A program made the position numbers and the translations under genes. A stretch of 64,000 nucleotides of DNA, from assembly GCF_000012945.1 (NCBI RefSeq), contig NC_007511.1, positions 1,550,001-1,614,000 of the forward strand, in the 5' to 3' direction. The DNA is from Burkholderia lata. Its GTDB lineage: Bacteria > Pseudomonadota > Gammaproteobacteria > Burkholderiales > Burkholderiaceae. Shown in pieces: positions 16,423 to 25,164 of the stretch. The stretch's first letter is position 1. The number at the start of each line of letters is the position of its first letter. Below the pieces are notes generated by a model that searched no databases, was not told the DNA's origin, and was given only the letters and a program-made list of their open reading frames with translations.

Positions 16423-18108
16423 TCACCGTTCGTTGCGCTTCTTGCTCAGCTCGATCGTCTCGAACAGCTCGTAGTCGGCGGTCGGTTGCTGGTCGGCGCC
16501 CGGCGCGTGGTAGTAGCGCATCGTGATCGTCGTGTGACCGCCCGGCTTGCCCGGGTCGTGATCGAACACGGCGATCCCGTAGCCGGTGCCCGTATCGCGG
16601 CGCGCGGACCAGATCGCATCCTCGAGCGCATCGGCCGGCTCGCGCACGAACGTGTTCGGCGCCGTGCCCGGCACCGGCCGGTTCGGCTTCGTGAACACCT
16701 TCGCCCGCGCAAAGCCGGTCGCCGGGTTCTCGCCGTACACGTCGAGCGGCGCGCTGGTGCCGCCGCCGCCGAGGATCAGGTGGATCGTGCCGTGGCTCGT
16801 GTCGAACTTCGTGCGGTCCGGGTCGTTCGAGCCGACCGGACGCGGCTGCAGCGTCTCGACGACTTCGCCGGTCGTCGCGTCGACGCCCGCGCGGTGATTG
16901 CAGCCGCGCACCGGGTAGCTGCGCTCGTAGTCGTGATCGTGGCCGCACAGCACGAGGTCGACGCCGTAACGGTCGAACAGCGGCAGCCAGGCTTCGCGAA
17001 TGCCTTTGTCGGAACCGTTGCCCGTCTTCGACGAACTGAGTGCGTCCTGGTGCATCTGCACGACGATCCAGTCGATGTCGTCGTCATGCGCGGCATGACG
17101 CAGCGTGTGTTCGAGCCAGCGCGTCTGCTCGCCGTTGCTGTAGCCGCGCACGTAGAACGACGTGCCGGGCTCGATCGGCGGGCGGCCCGTGCTCGCGGCC
17201 GGCACGAGCGGCGCAGGGCCGCCGACGAACGCGGCGGCGTCCTGGTACACCACATCGTCCGCATCGAGCGACACGAACAGCACCGAGCTCACGCGGAAGC
17301 TGTACCAGCGGCCCTGGAAGCGCGTGCCGTTCTCCGGCAGCGTATAGCGGGCGAGATATGAGTCGAGCCCCTGCGGGCCGTTGTTGAACTCGATCTCGTG
17401 ATTGCCGGGGCACGGCATCCACGGACGATTCGCGGCCGACGTCTGGTTGTTGTTGCCGAAATCGCGCCACACCTCGGGCTGGTGCGCGGGGTTCAGGTTC
17501 GCATAGCAGAGATCGCCGTTCAGCAGGTGGAACAGCGGCTGGAACTGCTCGACGGCCTGCACCGCGAAGCGGCTTTGCGGCGACGACAGCACCCACGCGC
17601 CGTTCGGCGTCGCGAGATCGCCGTAGCTCGTGAAGCGGAACGGCGCGCGGCCGCGTGGCGCGGTCGAGAAATTCGCGGAGAACGGCTGCGCGGCGTTGCT
17701 GTCGTTGTCGGCTGTGATCTCGTAGCGGTAGCGCGTATTCGGTTTCAGCCCGTGCACGCGTGCGTGGTACGCGAATACCGTCTCGCCATTCAGGCCGTCG
17801 GTGTACAGGCGCTGGACGCCGTGCACGGTGCGCGCCGGCTCGCCGTCGGCGACGATGCGCGCGCGCGGATTGACGGCCGACGCGAGCGAGGCCCACGAGA
17901 TCACGACTTCCGACGTCGGGTCGTTGCCCCACGTCAGGTGGACCTGTTCGGGCGTGCCGTCCGGGTTCGACGCGGCGGCCCTGGCTGCCGCGAGGCCACC
18001 GGCGGCGGTGGCGAGGCCGGATACGCCGGCGAGTTTCAGGAAGCCGCGACGCGAGACGGACGCGGCCGGCTCGTTCGGCTGGATCGGGGAGTTGTCCTGG
18101 TTCGACAT
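16423..18108 (-). CDS. Tat-exported metallophosphoesterase (purple acid phosphatase-like)
   Basis: A 561-residue protein with a twin-arginine signal ([20 protein letters not shown], cleaved near ARAAAS), so it folds in the cytoplasm and acts in the periplasm or outside. A fibronectin-like N-terminal domain with the [16 protein letters not shown] pattern precedes the calcineurin-like phosphoesterase domain. Metal-ligand motifs are seen as [31 protein letters not shown] and [11 protein letters not shown]. This is the architecture of purple acid phosphatase-type enzymes acting on phosphomonoesters or diesters. The start at 18108 is chosen because the longer frame lacks sense upstream of the Tat signal. 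It has its own hairpin and is divergent from the YXWGXW gene. Confidence 0.9.
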   Translation of the reverse strand: MSNQDNSPIQPNEPAASVSRRGFLKLAGVSGLATAAGGLAAARAAASNPDGTPEQVHLTWGNDPTSEVVISWASLASAVNPRARIVADGEPARTVHGVQRLYTDGLNGETVFAYHARVHGLKPNTRYRYEITADNDSNAAQPFSANFSTAPRGRAPFRFTSYGDLATPNGAWVLSSPQSRFAVQAVEQFQPLFHLLNGDLCYANLNPAHQPEVWRDFGNNNQTSAANRPWMPCPGNHEIEFNNGPQGLDSYLARYTLPENGTRFQGRWYSFRVSSVLFVSLDADDVVYQDAAAFVGGPAPLVPAASTGRPPIEPGTSFYVRGYSNGEQTRWLEHTLRHAAHDDDIDWIVVQMHQDALSSSKTGNGSDKGIREAWLPLFDRYGVDLVLCGHDHDYERSYPVRGCNHRAGVDATTGEVVETLQPRPVGSNDPDRTKFDTSHGTIHLILGGGGTSAPLDVYGENPATGFARAKVFTKPNRPVPGTAPNTFVREPADALEDAIWSARRDTGTGYGIAVFDHDPGKPGGHTTITMRYYHAPGADQQPTADYELFETIELSKKRNER

Positions 18109-18431
18109 GGTCGGTGTTTTCGTTGGTGGAGACGCGAGATGTGGAACCGCCTGGCCGGGTGCAAGGCGTGGCCGGGGCGTGAGCCGGAAACGAGCGGGAT
18201 CCCGGTGCCGAACATTGTCGAAGGGCAGTTTTGCCGGGTTGTGACAGCAGTGCAACCCCGCGCAAGCGTTGGCCCATACCCGAACTCGTGGGGCGCGGCA
18301 TCCGGTCCGCGCCACACGCGTGCGATTCCGTCGAAATTTATTTGCAGACCTCGCGACGGATTCCGTTCGCCCGCGCCGTTTAACGCATGAACGGCCGCTT
18401 CCGGTCGATACCCGCTACCTCGGAGTCTTTC
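18109..18431. other. Divergent intergenic region (phosphoesterase / YXWGXW gene)
   Basis: This 323-nt gene-free stretch must hold both promoters. I looked for a pho-box-like repeat, given the phosphoesterase, and found none. No clear operator palindrome is visible. Confidence 0.5.
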
Positions 18432-18731
18432 ATGAAGCTTTCCACCTCATTGCGGTTTGCCGTGGCATGCGTGGCCGCGCTCGCTGCGTCCGCTGCGTTC
18501 GCGCAGGCCGTCATCGTCGCGCCGTACGCGCCGCCGGCGCCTCGCGTCGAAGTGATGCCGGCGCCGCGCGCGGGCTACGTGTGGGACCAGGGCCACTGGC
18601 ACTGGCGGCAGGGCCGCTACGTGTGGATTCCGGGCCACTGGCAAGTGGTTCGCGTCGGCTATCACTGGGTGCCGGGCCACTGGGCCGCACGCGGCCCGGC
18701 CTGGCGCTGGGTTCCGGGTCACTGGGCCTGA
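18432..18731 (+). CDS. Secreted YXWGXW-repeat protein
   Basis: A 99-residue exported protein. A signal peptide (MKLSTSLRFAVACVAALAAS, cleaved after FAQA) is followed by proline-rich sequence and then tandem units of the form Y-x-W-x-x-G-H-W: YVWDQGHWHW, YVWIPGHWQ, YHWVPGHW and WRWVPGHW. These tryptophan-rich repeats define the YXWGXW family, common in envelope proteins of Burkholderia; the function is unknown. The start at 18432 is fixed by the signal peptide. A 37-residue lipoprotein gene follows within 70 nt, and a second member of the repeat family lies at 25165. Confidence 0.85.
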   Translation: MKLSTSLRFAVACVAALAASAAFAQAVIVAPYAPPAPRVEVMPAPRAGYVWDQGHWHWRQGRYVWIPGHWQVVRVGYHWVPGHWAARGPAWRWVPGHWA

Positions 18732-18801
18732 TGCGCGTGCCGTCGCACGGCACGCGGTGCCGGCGCGGTGGCGCTTTCCTGCAACGTCATGAGGCGCAGC
18801 C

Positions 18802-18915
18802 ATGCCTTTTCGAACCGTGGTGATACTCGCGGCCGCAGCCATCGTGCTGGCCGGCTGTGTCGTGGTGCCGGCGCGTCCGGCCTATTACCGGCCCGCGCCG
18901 GTCGTCGTATATTGA
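18802..18915 (+). CDS. 37-residue lipoprotein
   Basis: A very short ORF encoding MPFRTVVILAAAAIVLAGC followed by a proline/tyrosine/valine tail ending PVVVY. The lipobox LAGC predicts lipidation at C19, leaving an 18-residue mature peptide tethered to a membrane. GAGG lies 10 nt before the ATG. It sits between the YXWGXW protein gene and the ECF sigma gene on the same strand. The function is unknown, but a lipobox in the right place within so short a frame is unlikely by chance. Confidence 0.65.
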   Translation: MPFRTVVILAAAAIVLAGCVVVPARPAYYRPAPVVVY

Positions 18916-19099
18916 GCACGCCGGCCGCCGCTCACGCGACCGGGCGGCCGGCACCCGATCGACACGATCGCCATGCAGCCTGAAACGGATGCCGATGAAA
19001 CGGACCTTGCCGAGGCCGTGTGCGATGCGCGCGGCGATCCTGAACCGCCAGTGTGGCGGGGCCGGGTAATGGCGCGGCGCATGCAAGGAGAGCACGACG

Positions 19100-19180
19100 A
19101 TGAGCTTCAGTCCGCCGGCGGGCGCATCAACGATCGCGCCGCGGCACAGACGCGCGATGCGCTGGAGCGCACGGCGTTGA
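19100..19180 (+). CDS. Possible 26-residue leader peptide of the sigma-factor gene
   Basis: An ORF starts at ATG 19100 with the best ribosome binding site of the locus (AAGGAG, 19085-19090, 9-nt spacing). It reads MSFSPPAGASTIAPRHRRA and ends with TGA at 19178-19180. This frame is +1 relative to the sigma factor. Its stop overlaps a TTG (19177) that is in the sigma frame, directly before the conserved start of ECF region 2. It may be a coupled leader peptide, or simply a second reading of the N-terminal region of a longer sigma gene. Confidence 0.35.
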   Translation: MSFSPPAGASTIAPRHRRAMRWSARR

Positions 19181-19737
19181 GCGACGGCGATCCGGACGCG
19201 GCCCTGGTCGCACGGGTTGGCGCGCGCGACGCGTCGGCCGTGCGCATGCTCGTCGCGCGCAAGCTGCCGCGGCTGCTCGCACTCGCGACACGCATGCTCG
19301 GCGATCGCACGGAAGCCGAGGACGTCGCACAGGAGACGTTCTTGCGGATCTGGAAACAGGCGCCGGGCTGGCGCGAAGGCGAGGCACGGTTCGACACGTG
19401 GCTGCATCGCGTCGTGCTGAATCTGTGCTACGACCGCTTGCGCGGCCGCCGCGAGGAACCGGTCGACGTGTTGCCCGACGTACCCGATCCGCAACCGGAG
19501 CCGGCCGCCCGTGCGGAGATCCGCTCGCGCGACGCGCGCGTGCGGCAGGCGCTCGCGGCGTTGCCCGCGCGGCAGCGCGAAGCGCTCGTGCTCCAGTACT
19601 ATCAGGAAATGTCGAACGTGGAGGCGGCCAACCTGATGGGCATTACCGTCGACGCGCTGGAAAGCCTGCTCGCGCGTGCGCGGCGAAACTTGCGCGCGCA
19701 ACTGGCCGGCGATTCACCTAGCGAGGACATCCGATGA
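19177..19737 (+). CDS. ECF-type RNA polymerase sigma factor
   Basis: A sigma-70-family extracytoplasmic-function factor. Region 2 is seen as ARDASAVRMLVARKLPRLLA, then LGDRTEAEDVAQETFLRIWK, and region 4 as LPARQREALVLQYYQEMSNV with the HTH EAANLMGITVDALESLLARA. The start is uncertain: TTG 19177 gives 186 residues, the normal ECF size, and overlaps the stop of a leader ORF. In-frame ATGs at 19081, 19069 and 18973 would add 32 to 68 unconserved residues. Its stop overlaps the ATG of the next gene (ATGA), and together with the membrane protein and periplasmic sensor it forms a sigma/anti-sigma/sensor unit. Confidence 0.85.
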   Translation: MSDGDPDAALVARVGARDASAVRMLVARKLPRLLALATRMLGDRTEAEDVAQETFLRIWKQAPGWREGEARFDTWLHRVVLNLCYDRLRGRREEPVDVLPDVPDPQPEPAARAEIRSRDARVRQALAALPARQREALVLQYYQEMSNVEAANLMGITVDALESLLARARRNLRAQLAGDSPSEDIR

Positions 19738-20150
19738 CACCCGAACGATTTCGTACCATCGTCGCCGCGTACGGCTCGGATGCGCGGCGCTGGCCGGACG
19801 GCGAGCGCGCGGCCGCCGAGGCGTGGGCGCGCGCGCATCCGGGCGACGCATTGGCCGCGCTGGACGATGCCGCCGAACTCGATGCGTGGCTCGCCAACGA
19901 TACGGTCGCACCGCCCGCGCCGGCGCTCGTCGAGCGCATCGTCGCGACGGCGCCCGCACCGCGGCGTGTGCGTCGGCGCGGCGCCGTGTGGTGGTCGGGC
20001 GCGGCATTCGCGGGCGTGGGCCTGGCCGGCGCGCTCGCGGGCGCGGTGGCCGTGTCGATGCTGATGCTCGGCAGCGTGCCGCCTGCGCATGAGCCGGGCT
20101 ATCTGACAACGACGTTCGGTGGGCCGAGCGTGGACTGGAGTGATGAATGA
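19734..20150 (+). CDS. Putative membrane anti-sigma factor
   Basis: A 138-residue protein with a soluble N-terminal part (about 85 residues, starting MTPERFRTIVAAYG), a single membrane helix at about 88-112 (SGAAFAGVGLAGALAGAVAV) and a short periplasmic tail. Cytoplasmic N-terminus plus one helix, encoded directly after an ECF sigma gene with overlapping start and stop codons, is the normal arrangement for an anti-sigma factor. There is no HxxxCxxC zinc motif, so it is not a ZAS-type anti-sigma. The role is inferred from context and topology. Confidence 0.7.
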   Translation: MTPERFRTIVAAYGSDARRWPDGERAAAEAWARAHPGDALAALDDAAELDAWLANDTVAPPAPALVERIVATAPAPRRVRRRGAVWWSGAAFAGVGLAGALAGAVAVSMLMLGSVPPAHEPGYLTTTFGGPSVDWSDE

Positions 20151-20650
20151 GTGAGCGTGGCTGGAAATTCGTCCTCGTCGGTTCGGTCGTGCTGAATGTG
20201 TTCATGCTCGGCGCGATCGGCGGCGGCGCATATCAGTGGTTTTCGACGCATCGCGACCTGCGGGCCGCGGGCGCACCGGCGTCGCGCACCGCACTGCGTT
20301 TCGCCGCGGACGAATTGCCGGACACGCGCCAGCAGGAATTCGCCGCGGCACTGAAGGCGGCGCGCAAGGACGGCCGCGATTTCGCACGGGAAGGGCGCGA
20401 CGACCGGATCACCGTGCTGGATCTGCTCGCCGCGCCGCAACTCGATCGCACGGCGATCGACGCCGCGCTGGACCGCACGCGTGCGGCCGATACCGCGCTG
20501 CGTACGCAGGTCGAGCGCAGCGTCGTCGATTTCGCGGCGACGCTGACGCCGGACGAGCGCGCGAAGTTCGTCGACGGATTGCGGCGTAGCGGTAACTGGC
20601 GGTTGCCGCCGAAGTTTCAGAAGAAGCAGGGCGACGCGGCGAGCAAGTAA
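20147..20650 (+). CDS. Periplasmic heavy-metal-sensor / CpxP-like protein
   Basis: A 167-residue protein anchored by an N-terminal helix (FVLVGSVVLNVFMLGAIGGG) with a periplasmic, mostly helical domain. Residues such as ADELPDTRQQEFAAALKAAR and LTPDERAKFVDGLRR resemble the LTxxQ-type helical fold of CpxP/ZraP/CnrX-like periplasmic sensors. Its ATG overlaps the preceding stop (ATGA), so the sigma factor, anti-sigma and this sensor form one translationally coupled unit. By analogy with CnrX it would signal metal or envelope stress to the anti-sigma; the ligand is unknown. The metal-binding His/Met residues seen in CnrX are not obvious. Confidence 0.7.
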   Translation: MSERGWKFVLVGSVVLNVFMLGAIGGGAYQWFSTHRDLRAAGAPASRTALRFAADELPDTRQQEFAAALKAARKDGRDFAREGRDDRITVLDLLAAPQLDRTAIDAALDRTRAADTALRTQVERSVVDFAATLTPDERAKFVDGLRRSGNWRLPPKFQKKQGDAASK

Positions 20651-20786
20651 GCCAACGCCGCGCGGGCTACGTGCGGCGGCATGCGCTTTCAGTGACACGC
20701 AACCCGGTGCGGTAGGCTGATCCGCAAGGTTTGCTTGCAGGCAGGCTTCAGCGAAGGATCGCGAAAGGCAACCGTAACTGCGCAAT

Positions 20787-20815
20787 GATGCTGGCACGTT
20801 CAACGTGCCAGCATC
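20787..20815 (-). terminator. Hairpin that encloses the stop codon of the alpha/beta-hydrolase gene
   Basis: GATGCTGGCACGT (20787-20799) and ACGTGCCAGCATC (20803-20815) are perfect 13-bp reverse complements. The 3-nt loop TCA is the TGA stop codon of the minus-strand hydrolase gene, so one arm is formed by its last four sense codons. There is no T run, so termination is probable rather than certain. Confidence 0.6.
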
Positions 20816-21606
20816 CACGCGGAGATCGCGTCGACCACGCCGCTCTCCAGGCCATTGAAGCCGTGATAGGCAAACGCTTCGCACGGATCGCCCCGGGACG
20901 TGCCGCCCGACACGATCATCAGTTCGGCCTTCGAAGACTGGTCCAGCTTCTTCAACAGCGTATCCGTTTCGGACACCGGACAATACTTGCAACCGTCTTT
21001 CTCGTGGTGAACGACGAGCACCGGAATCCTGAGGCTGGCCAGGTTCATGTCGGTGACCGCGGTACCGCCTCGATCTTCGCGGAGGATGGTGGACGTCAGC
21101 ACGATACCGTCGGGCCCGCCGCCGCCGGCCAGTGCAATCGCAATGGACGCGGCGGACTGGGTGCCGCGGCTCGTTCCGACCAGCCACACCGGTACGTGCA
21201 GTTGCTCCCGCAACCAGGCGATCACGGCACGCGCATCGTCGGCGTGTTCCTGCGAGAGTCGAAAGCCGTTGAGGTAGGGCGCGGATTGCCGGTCGCTCGG
21301 TGCATCGATGACCGCGACGGCGATGCCGTCGTTCACGAACAGCTGCCTGGTGCGGACGAGAAAGTTGCCTGCGCCCCATCCAAATCGTCCGGACGGTTCC
21401 AGTTGCAGCCCGCCATGTCCGCCGGCATACAGAATGGCCGCGGCCTTCGGTGCGTCCGGCGCGATGAAGAGAAACCGTTGCGTCACGCCGGGACGGGTCG
21501 GAATGTCGACGACCTTGGGCTGGCTCTGCGCATGCGCCGGATAGCCGTGCAGCGTCAGCGCGACGGCAAGCAGCCACGCGCGGGTCCAGCGCGACGGCGG
21601 ACGCAT
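20800..21606 (-). CDS. Secreted alpha/beta-hydrolase
   Basis: A 268-residue hydrolase with a signal peptide (MRPPSRWTRAWLLAVALTLH, cleaved after AHAQ). The nucleophile elbow is GTSRGTQ (serine), with the acid in HHEKDGC and the histidine in AYHGFNGLE, completing a Ser-Asp-His triad. Two cysteines in DGCKYCP and one in GDPC could form disulfides in the periplasm. Substrate unknown; esterase or dienelactone-hydrolase-like activity is likely. The start at 21606 is chosen because it begins the signal peptide; an upstream ATG at 21657 would add 17 residues. The gene ends inside the perfect hairpin at 20787-20815. Confidence 0.8.
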   Translation of the reverse strand: MRPPSRWTRAWLLAVALTLHGYPAHAQSQPKVVDIPTRPGVTQRFLFIAPDAPKAAAILYAGGHGGLQLEPSGRFGWGAGNFLVRTRQLFVNDGIAVAVIDAPSDRQSAPYLNGFRLSQEHADDARAVIAWLREQLHVPVWLVGTSRGTQSAASIAIALAGGGGPDGIVLTSTILREDRGGTAVTDMNLASLRIPVLVVHHEKDGCKYCPVSETDTLLKKLDQSSKAELMIVSGGTSRGDPCEAFAYHGFNGLESGVVDAISAWMLAR

Positions 21607-21807
21607 CGAACCGACCCAACGAAACCGGGCACGCAAGCTGACGGGAAGAGTGGGCATCGTAGCGGTGGCCGGCGCATTCCGCCGTGGCAGGCGGGAATGC
21701 GGCAGCTTCTCCTGGTCAATGTTGTGGCGTCTTGTCGACGCAGTGTGATGCGATGCGTGTCGAGCCGTGTTGGCTCGAACGGTCGTCACCTTCCCGACGT
21801 CCAACGC

Positions 21808-22173
21808 TCAATGCGATTCGACGAACTGAATGATTTCGCCGTTGTCGCGCTTGAGATAGAGGTCGTCACCCTTCACGCGAACGTCGTTGCACGAATACGG
21901 GATCTTGCGGCCCTTGCTGCAGATCTTGCCGTCCTCGGCCTTCCAGTCGCCGTGATCGGCAAATCCCTGGCTCGACTTGAAATCGTAGTCGCCACTATTG
22001 CCGTACTGGACATGCCACTGGGTACCGTCCGCCAGTTTGATGTCGAAGGCCTTGCCCGCCAGACGTTGCTGGATGTCCGACGCGGCAGGCGTGGTGGAAC
22101 CTTCGGGAAAGGTCGCTTGATCGGCAAAAGCGAGGGCGGGAGTCAGCAGGAGGATGGCGAGCAGCTTGGTCAT
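21808..22173 (-). CDS. Small exported hypothetical protein
   Basis: A 121-residue periplasmic protein with signal peptide MTKLLAILLLTPALAFA. The mature part has IQQRLAGKAFDIKLADGTQW and ends VKGDDLYLKRDNGEIIQFVE, a beta-rich pattern. Two cysteines (KICSKGRK, YSCNDV) may form a disulfide. I do not recognise a family. GGAG lies 8 nt before the ATG at 22173. It precedes the hydrolase gene on the same strand with a gap of about 200 nt. Confidence 0.75.
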   Translation of the reverse strand: MTKLLAILLLTPALAFADQATFPEGSTTPAASDIQQRLAGKAFDIKLADGTQWHVQYGNSGDYDFKSSQGFADHGDWKAEDGKICSKGRKIPYSCNDVRVKGDDLYLKRDNGEIIQFVESH

Positions 22174-22550
22174 GGTCAGTCTCCGGTTGTACCGAATTCT
22201 TGCTTTGGGGCGAGACATTCCATTGAGTCTAGGTGGCTTTCGGGGAACGGCAAGCGTCCCGGCGGCTGCGGCCGGCGAGTCTGCCGACGGGATTCATGCC
22301 GGTCAGGCCAGTGAAAGCCCGTTAGCCGAATGTCGAAATGTGCCCGTCCTTCGCAGGGACACGGCACCCCGATACAGCGGCTGATCGCTCACCGATTCGC
22401 TGCATTCGTCAGCCGAATCCGCGACGGGAATGCGAACGGCAACACGCGTGCATTCGAAGCTGCGCGACGCACCAGAAATATTCGTGTTCCCGGCGACGGA
22501 TTTCCCGCCGACCGACGTTAAACACGGGTACGCATCGCGAGAGCCCTTCC
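22174..22550. other. Divergent intergenic region before the DUF1800 gene
   Basis: A 377-nt stretch without a credible gene lies between divergent genes. No operator palindrome or hairpin stands out. The DUF1800 gene start at 22551 has only a weak ribosome binding site. Confidence 0.5.
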
Positions 22551-23945
22551 ATGGACCACCCGAACGACATCACACCGGCCGCCATCGCGCTGAACCGCTT
22601 CGGTCTCGGCGCGCGCGCCGACGAAGCGCCGCTTGCCGACCCGAAGGCGGCGCTGGTCGCGCAATTCGACCGTTACGACGCGCGGCCGGCCGCGTGGGCC
22701 GGCGAGCCGGACGCGGTGGCGCTCGCGACGCGCTTCGCGAACGCGCGCAATGCGATGACGGCCAACGATCCGGCAACGAAGCGCGCGACCGAGCAGTCGA
22801 TCCGGCGCGACGGCAACGACACGTATCGCAGCGCCGTCGTTGCGCGGATGAACAGCGCGCTGAATGCGCCCGCGCCGTTCGTCGAGCGTCTCGTGCATTT
22901 CTGGGCGAACCATTTCGCGGTGTCGGTCGATAAGGGACCGGTGGCGGCCTACGCGGGCGCGTTCGAACGCGACGCGATCCGTCCGCACGTGCTCGGCCGT
23001 TTCGAGGACATGGTGGTCGCCGTCGAACAGCATCCCGCGATGCAGCTGTTCCTCGACCAGGCGCGCTCGGTCGGCCCCGACAGCCCGGCCGCGCTGCGTG
23101 CCGAAGCGCGCAATCCGACGGCCAAGCGCGGGCTCAACGAGAATCTCGCGCGCGAAATCATGGAACTGCACACGCTCGGCGTGCGCACGGGTTACACGCA
23201 GGCCGACGTGACGGAATTCGCGCGTGCGCTGACCGGCTGGAGCATCGCCGGCGGGCGCGGCCCGCAGCCCGGCGATGCGGCGCCCGGCGCGTTTGTGTTC
23301 CGCCCGAAACTGCACGAACCCGGCGTGCGGACCGTGATGGGGCGCAGCTATGACCAGGCCGGCGAAGCGCAGGCGCGCGCGATCCTGCACGACCTCGCAC
23401 ATTCGGAGGCGACCGGCCGGCATATCGCGTTCCAGCTTGCCCGCCATTTCGTCGCCGACAATCCGCCGCCTGCGCTGACTGACCGGCTCGCCCGCGCGTT
23501 CGATGCAAGCGGCGGCGATTTGCCGACCGTCTATCGCGCGCTCGTCGACGCGCCCGATGCGTGGGCGCCGGTCAACCGCAAGTTCAAGACGCCGTGGGAG
23601 TGGGCCGTGTCGTCGCTGCGCGGGCTCGGCTGGCGCGACTCCGGCGACCTGAAGGTCGCGCCGCTGCTCACGCAGCTCGGCCAGCCGGTGTGGCGGCCCG
23701 GCTCGCCGGCAGGCTACGACGACGTTGCCGCGAGCTGGGCCGCGCCCGACGCGCTCGTGCGCCGTGTCGAGCTCGCGCAGCGGCTGGCCGCGCGCACGGG
23801 CGACCGGCTCGACCCGCGCACGCTCGGCAACACGCTGCTCGCCGGTTCGCTGAGCGCGCCGACCGCGACCGCGCTGTCGCGCGCCGAAAGCGCAACCACG
23901 TCGCTCGCGCTGCTGCTCGTATCGCCCGATTTCCAACGGAGATGA
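22551..23945 (+). CDS. DUF1800-family protein
   Basis: A 464-residue protein of the DUF1800 family. Recognisable segments are ALNRFGLGARADEAP at the start, FVERLVHFWANHFAVS, NLAREIMELHTLGV, YTQADVTEFARALTGWSI and PDALVRRVELAQRLA near the end. DUF1800 proteins are nearly always encoded just before a DUF1501 protein, as here, and are thought to be exported or envelope-associated; the biochemical role is not established. No classical signal peptide is seen at the chosen start. The stop overlaps or abuts the start of the DUF1501 gene. Confidence 0.88.
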   Translation: MDHPNDITPAAIALNRFGLGARADEAPLADPKAALVAQFDRYDARPAAWAGEPDAVALATRFANARNAMTANDPATKRATEQSIRRDGNDTYRSAVVARMNSALNAPAPFVERLVHFWANHFAVSVDKGPVAAYAGAFERDAIRPHVLGRFEDMVVAVEQHPAMQLFLDQARSVGPDSPAALRAEARNPTAKRGLNENLAREIMELHTLGVRTGYTQADVTEFARALTGWSIAGGRGPQPGDAAPGAFVFRPKLHEPGVRTVMGRSYDQAGEAQARAILHDLAHSEATGRHIAFQLARHFVADNPPPALTDRLARAFDASGGDLPTVYRALVDAPDAWAPVNRKFKTPWEWAVSSLRGLGWRDSGDLKVAPLLTQLGQPVWRPGSPAGYDDVAASWAAPDALVRRVELAQRLAARTGDRLDPRTLGNTLLAGSLSAPTATALSRAESATTSLALLLVSPDFQRR

Positions 23946-23947
23946 CC

Positions 23948-25105
23948 ATGACACTGTCCCGCCGACAATTCCTGAGCGTGGCCGCCGCCGGTGCAGGCGC
24001 GATCCTCGTCGCGCCGCGGATCGTGTTCGCGAACGTCGAGACCGATCGGCGCTTCGTGTTCGTGATCCAGCGCGGCGCGGCCGACGGCCTGAACATCGTC
24101 GTCCCGTTTGCCGAGCCCGCATATGCATCGCTGCGCGGCCCGCTGGCGATCGACACGTCGGCCGCGACGCGGCTCGACGGCACATTCGCGCTGCATCCGT
24201 CGCTCGTGCAGACCGCGCAGTTGTACCGCGACGGGCAGGCGCTGTTCGTTCATGCGATCGCGTCGCCGTATCGCGACCGCTCGCATTTCGACGGCCAGAA
24301 CGTGCTCGAGACGGGCGGCCGCGCGCCGTACCAGGTGAAGGACGGGTGGCTGAACCGGCTCGCCGCGCTGCTGCCGGCCACGCGCGAAAACGCGATCGCG
24401 TTCGCGCCGACCGTGCCGCTCGCGTTGCGCGGCACCGTGCAGGCCGCGTCGTACGCGCCGTCCGGTTTGCCGGCCGCGCCGGACGACCTGCTCGCGCGCG
24501 TGTCGGCGCTCTATGAGGCCGATGCGCAGCTCGGCCCGCTGTGGCAATCGGCGATGGACGCGCGCGGCCTCGCCGGCGATGCGCACGCGCGGCAGGACCC
24601 GGCGGGTGTCGGCAAGCTCGCCGCGACGTTTCTCGCGCGCGACGACGGCCCGCGCATCGCGATGATCGAGACGGGCGGCTGGGATACACACAGTGCGCAG
24701 AACGCACGGCTCGCGAATCAGCTGAAGGCGCTCGACACGATGCTCGCCGCGCTGCGCGACGGGCTCGGGCCGGCATGGCAGCAGACCACGGTGCTGGTCG
24801 CGACCGAGTTCGGCCGCACGGCCGCCGCGAACGGCACGGGCGGCACCGATCACGGGCAGGCGTCGGTCGCGATGCTCGCGGGCGGCGCGGTTGCCGGCGG
24901 CCGCGTGATTGCCGACTGGCCGGGGCTGCGGCCGGGCGACCTGTACGAAGGGCGCGACCTGAAGCCGACCGCGTCGCTCGACGCGCTGATCTCGGGCGCC
25001 GCCGCCGAAAGCCTGCGGCTCGATCCACGCCGTACCGCGTCAGCGCTGTTCGCGGAAAGCGGTGCGACGCGGCCGATGAGCGGGTTGATTCGCGGCACCG
25101 CGTGA
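23948..25105 (+). CDS. DUF1501-family Tat-exported protein
   Basis: A 385-residue protein with a twin-arginine signal peptide (LSRRQFLSVAAAGAGAILVA). DUF1501 proteins share the alkaline-phosphatase/sulfatase superfamily fold. Conserved pieces are RGAADGLNIVVPF, HSQ-like positions in RSHFDGQNVLETG, IETGGWDTHSAQN and ATEFGRTAAANGTGGTDHG. The ATG at 23948 is preferred over 23942 because GGAG then has 6-nt spacing; either gives a start overlapping or adjacent to the DUF1800 stop. The pair is probably one functional unit at the cell surface. The substrate is unknown. Confidence 0.88.
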   Translation: MTLSRRQFLSVAAAGAGAILVAPRIVFANVETDRRFVFVIQRGAADGLNIVVPFAEPAYASLRGPLAIDTSAATRLDGTFALHPSLVQTAQLYRDGQALFVHAIASPYRDRSHFDGQNVLETGGRAPYQVKDGWLNRLAALLPATRENAIAFAPTVPLALRGTVQAASYAPSGLPAAPDDLLARVSALYEADAQLGPLWQSAMDARGLAGDAHARQDPAGVGKLAATFLARDDGPRIAMIETGGWDTHSAQNARLANQLKALDTMLAALRDGLGPAWQQTTVLVATEFGRTAAANGTGGTDHGQASVAMLAGGAVAGGRVIADWPGLRPGDLYEGRDLKPTASLDALISGAAAESLRLDPRRTASALFAESGATRPMSGLIRGTA

Positions 25106-25164
25106 CCCGCGGCGTTGCCGCTTCGGTGATGAATCCATCCACTACACAAAAGGGAGAATGCAAG

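Noticed and set aside
18109..18431. A pho-box-like repeat upstream of the secreted phosphoesterase
   Set aside because: I searched for tandem CTGTCAT-like units and found none close enough to the consensus.
22518..25163. An 881-codon open frame antisense to the DUF1800/DUF1501 genes
   Set aside because: It is arginine/alanine-rich low-complexity sequence on the complement of two well-supported genes; long antisense frames are expected in DNA of this GC content.
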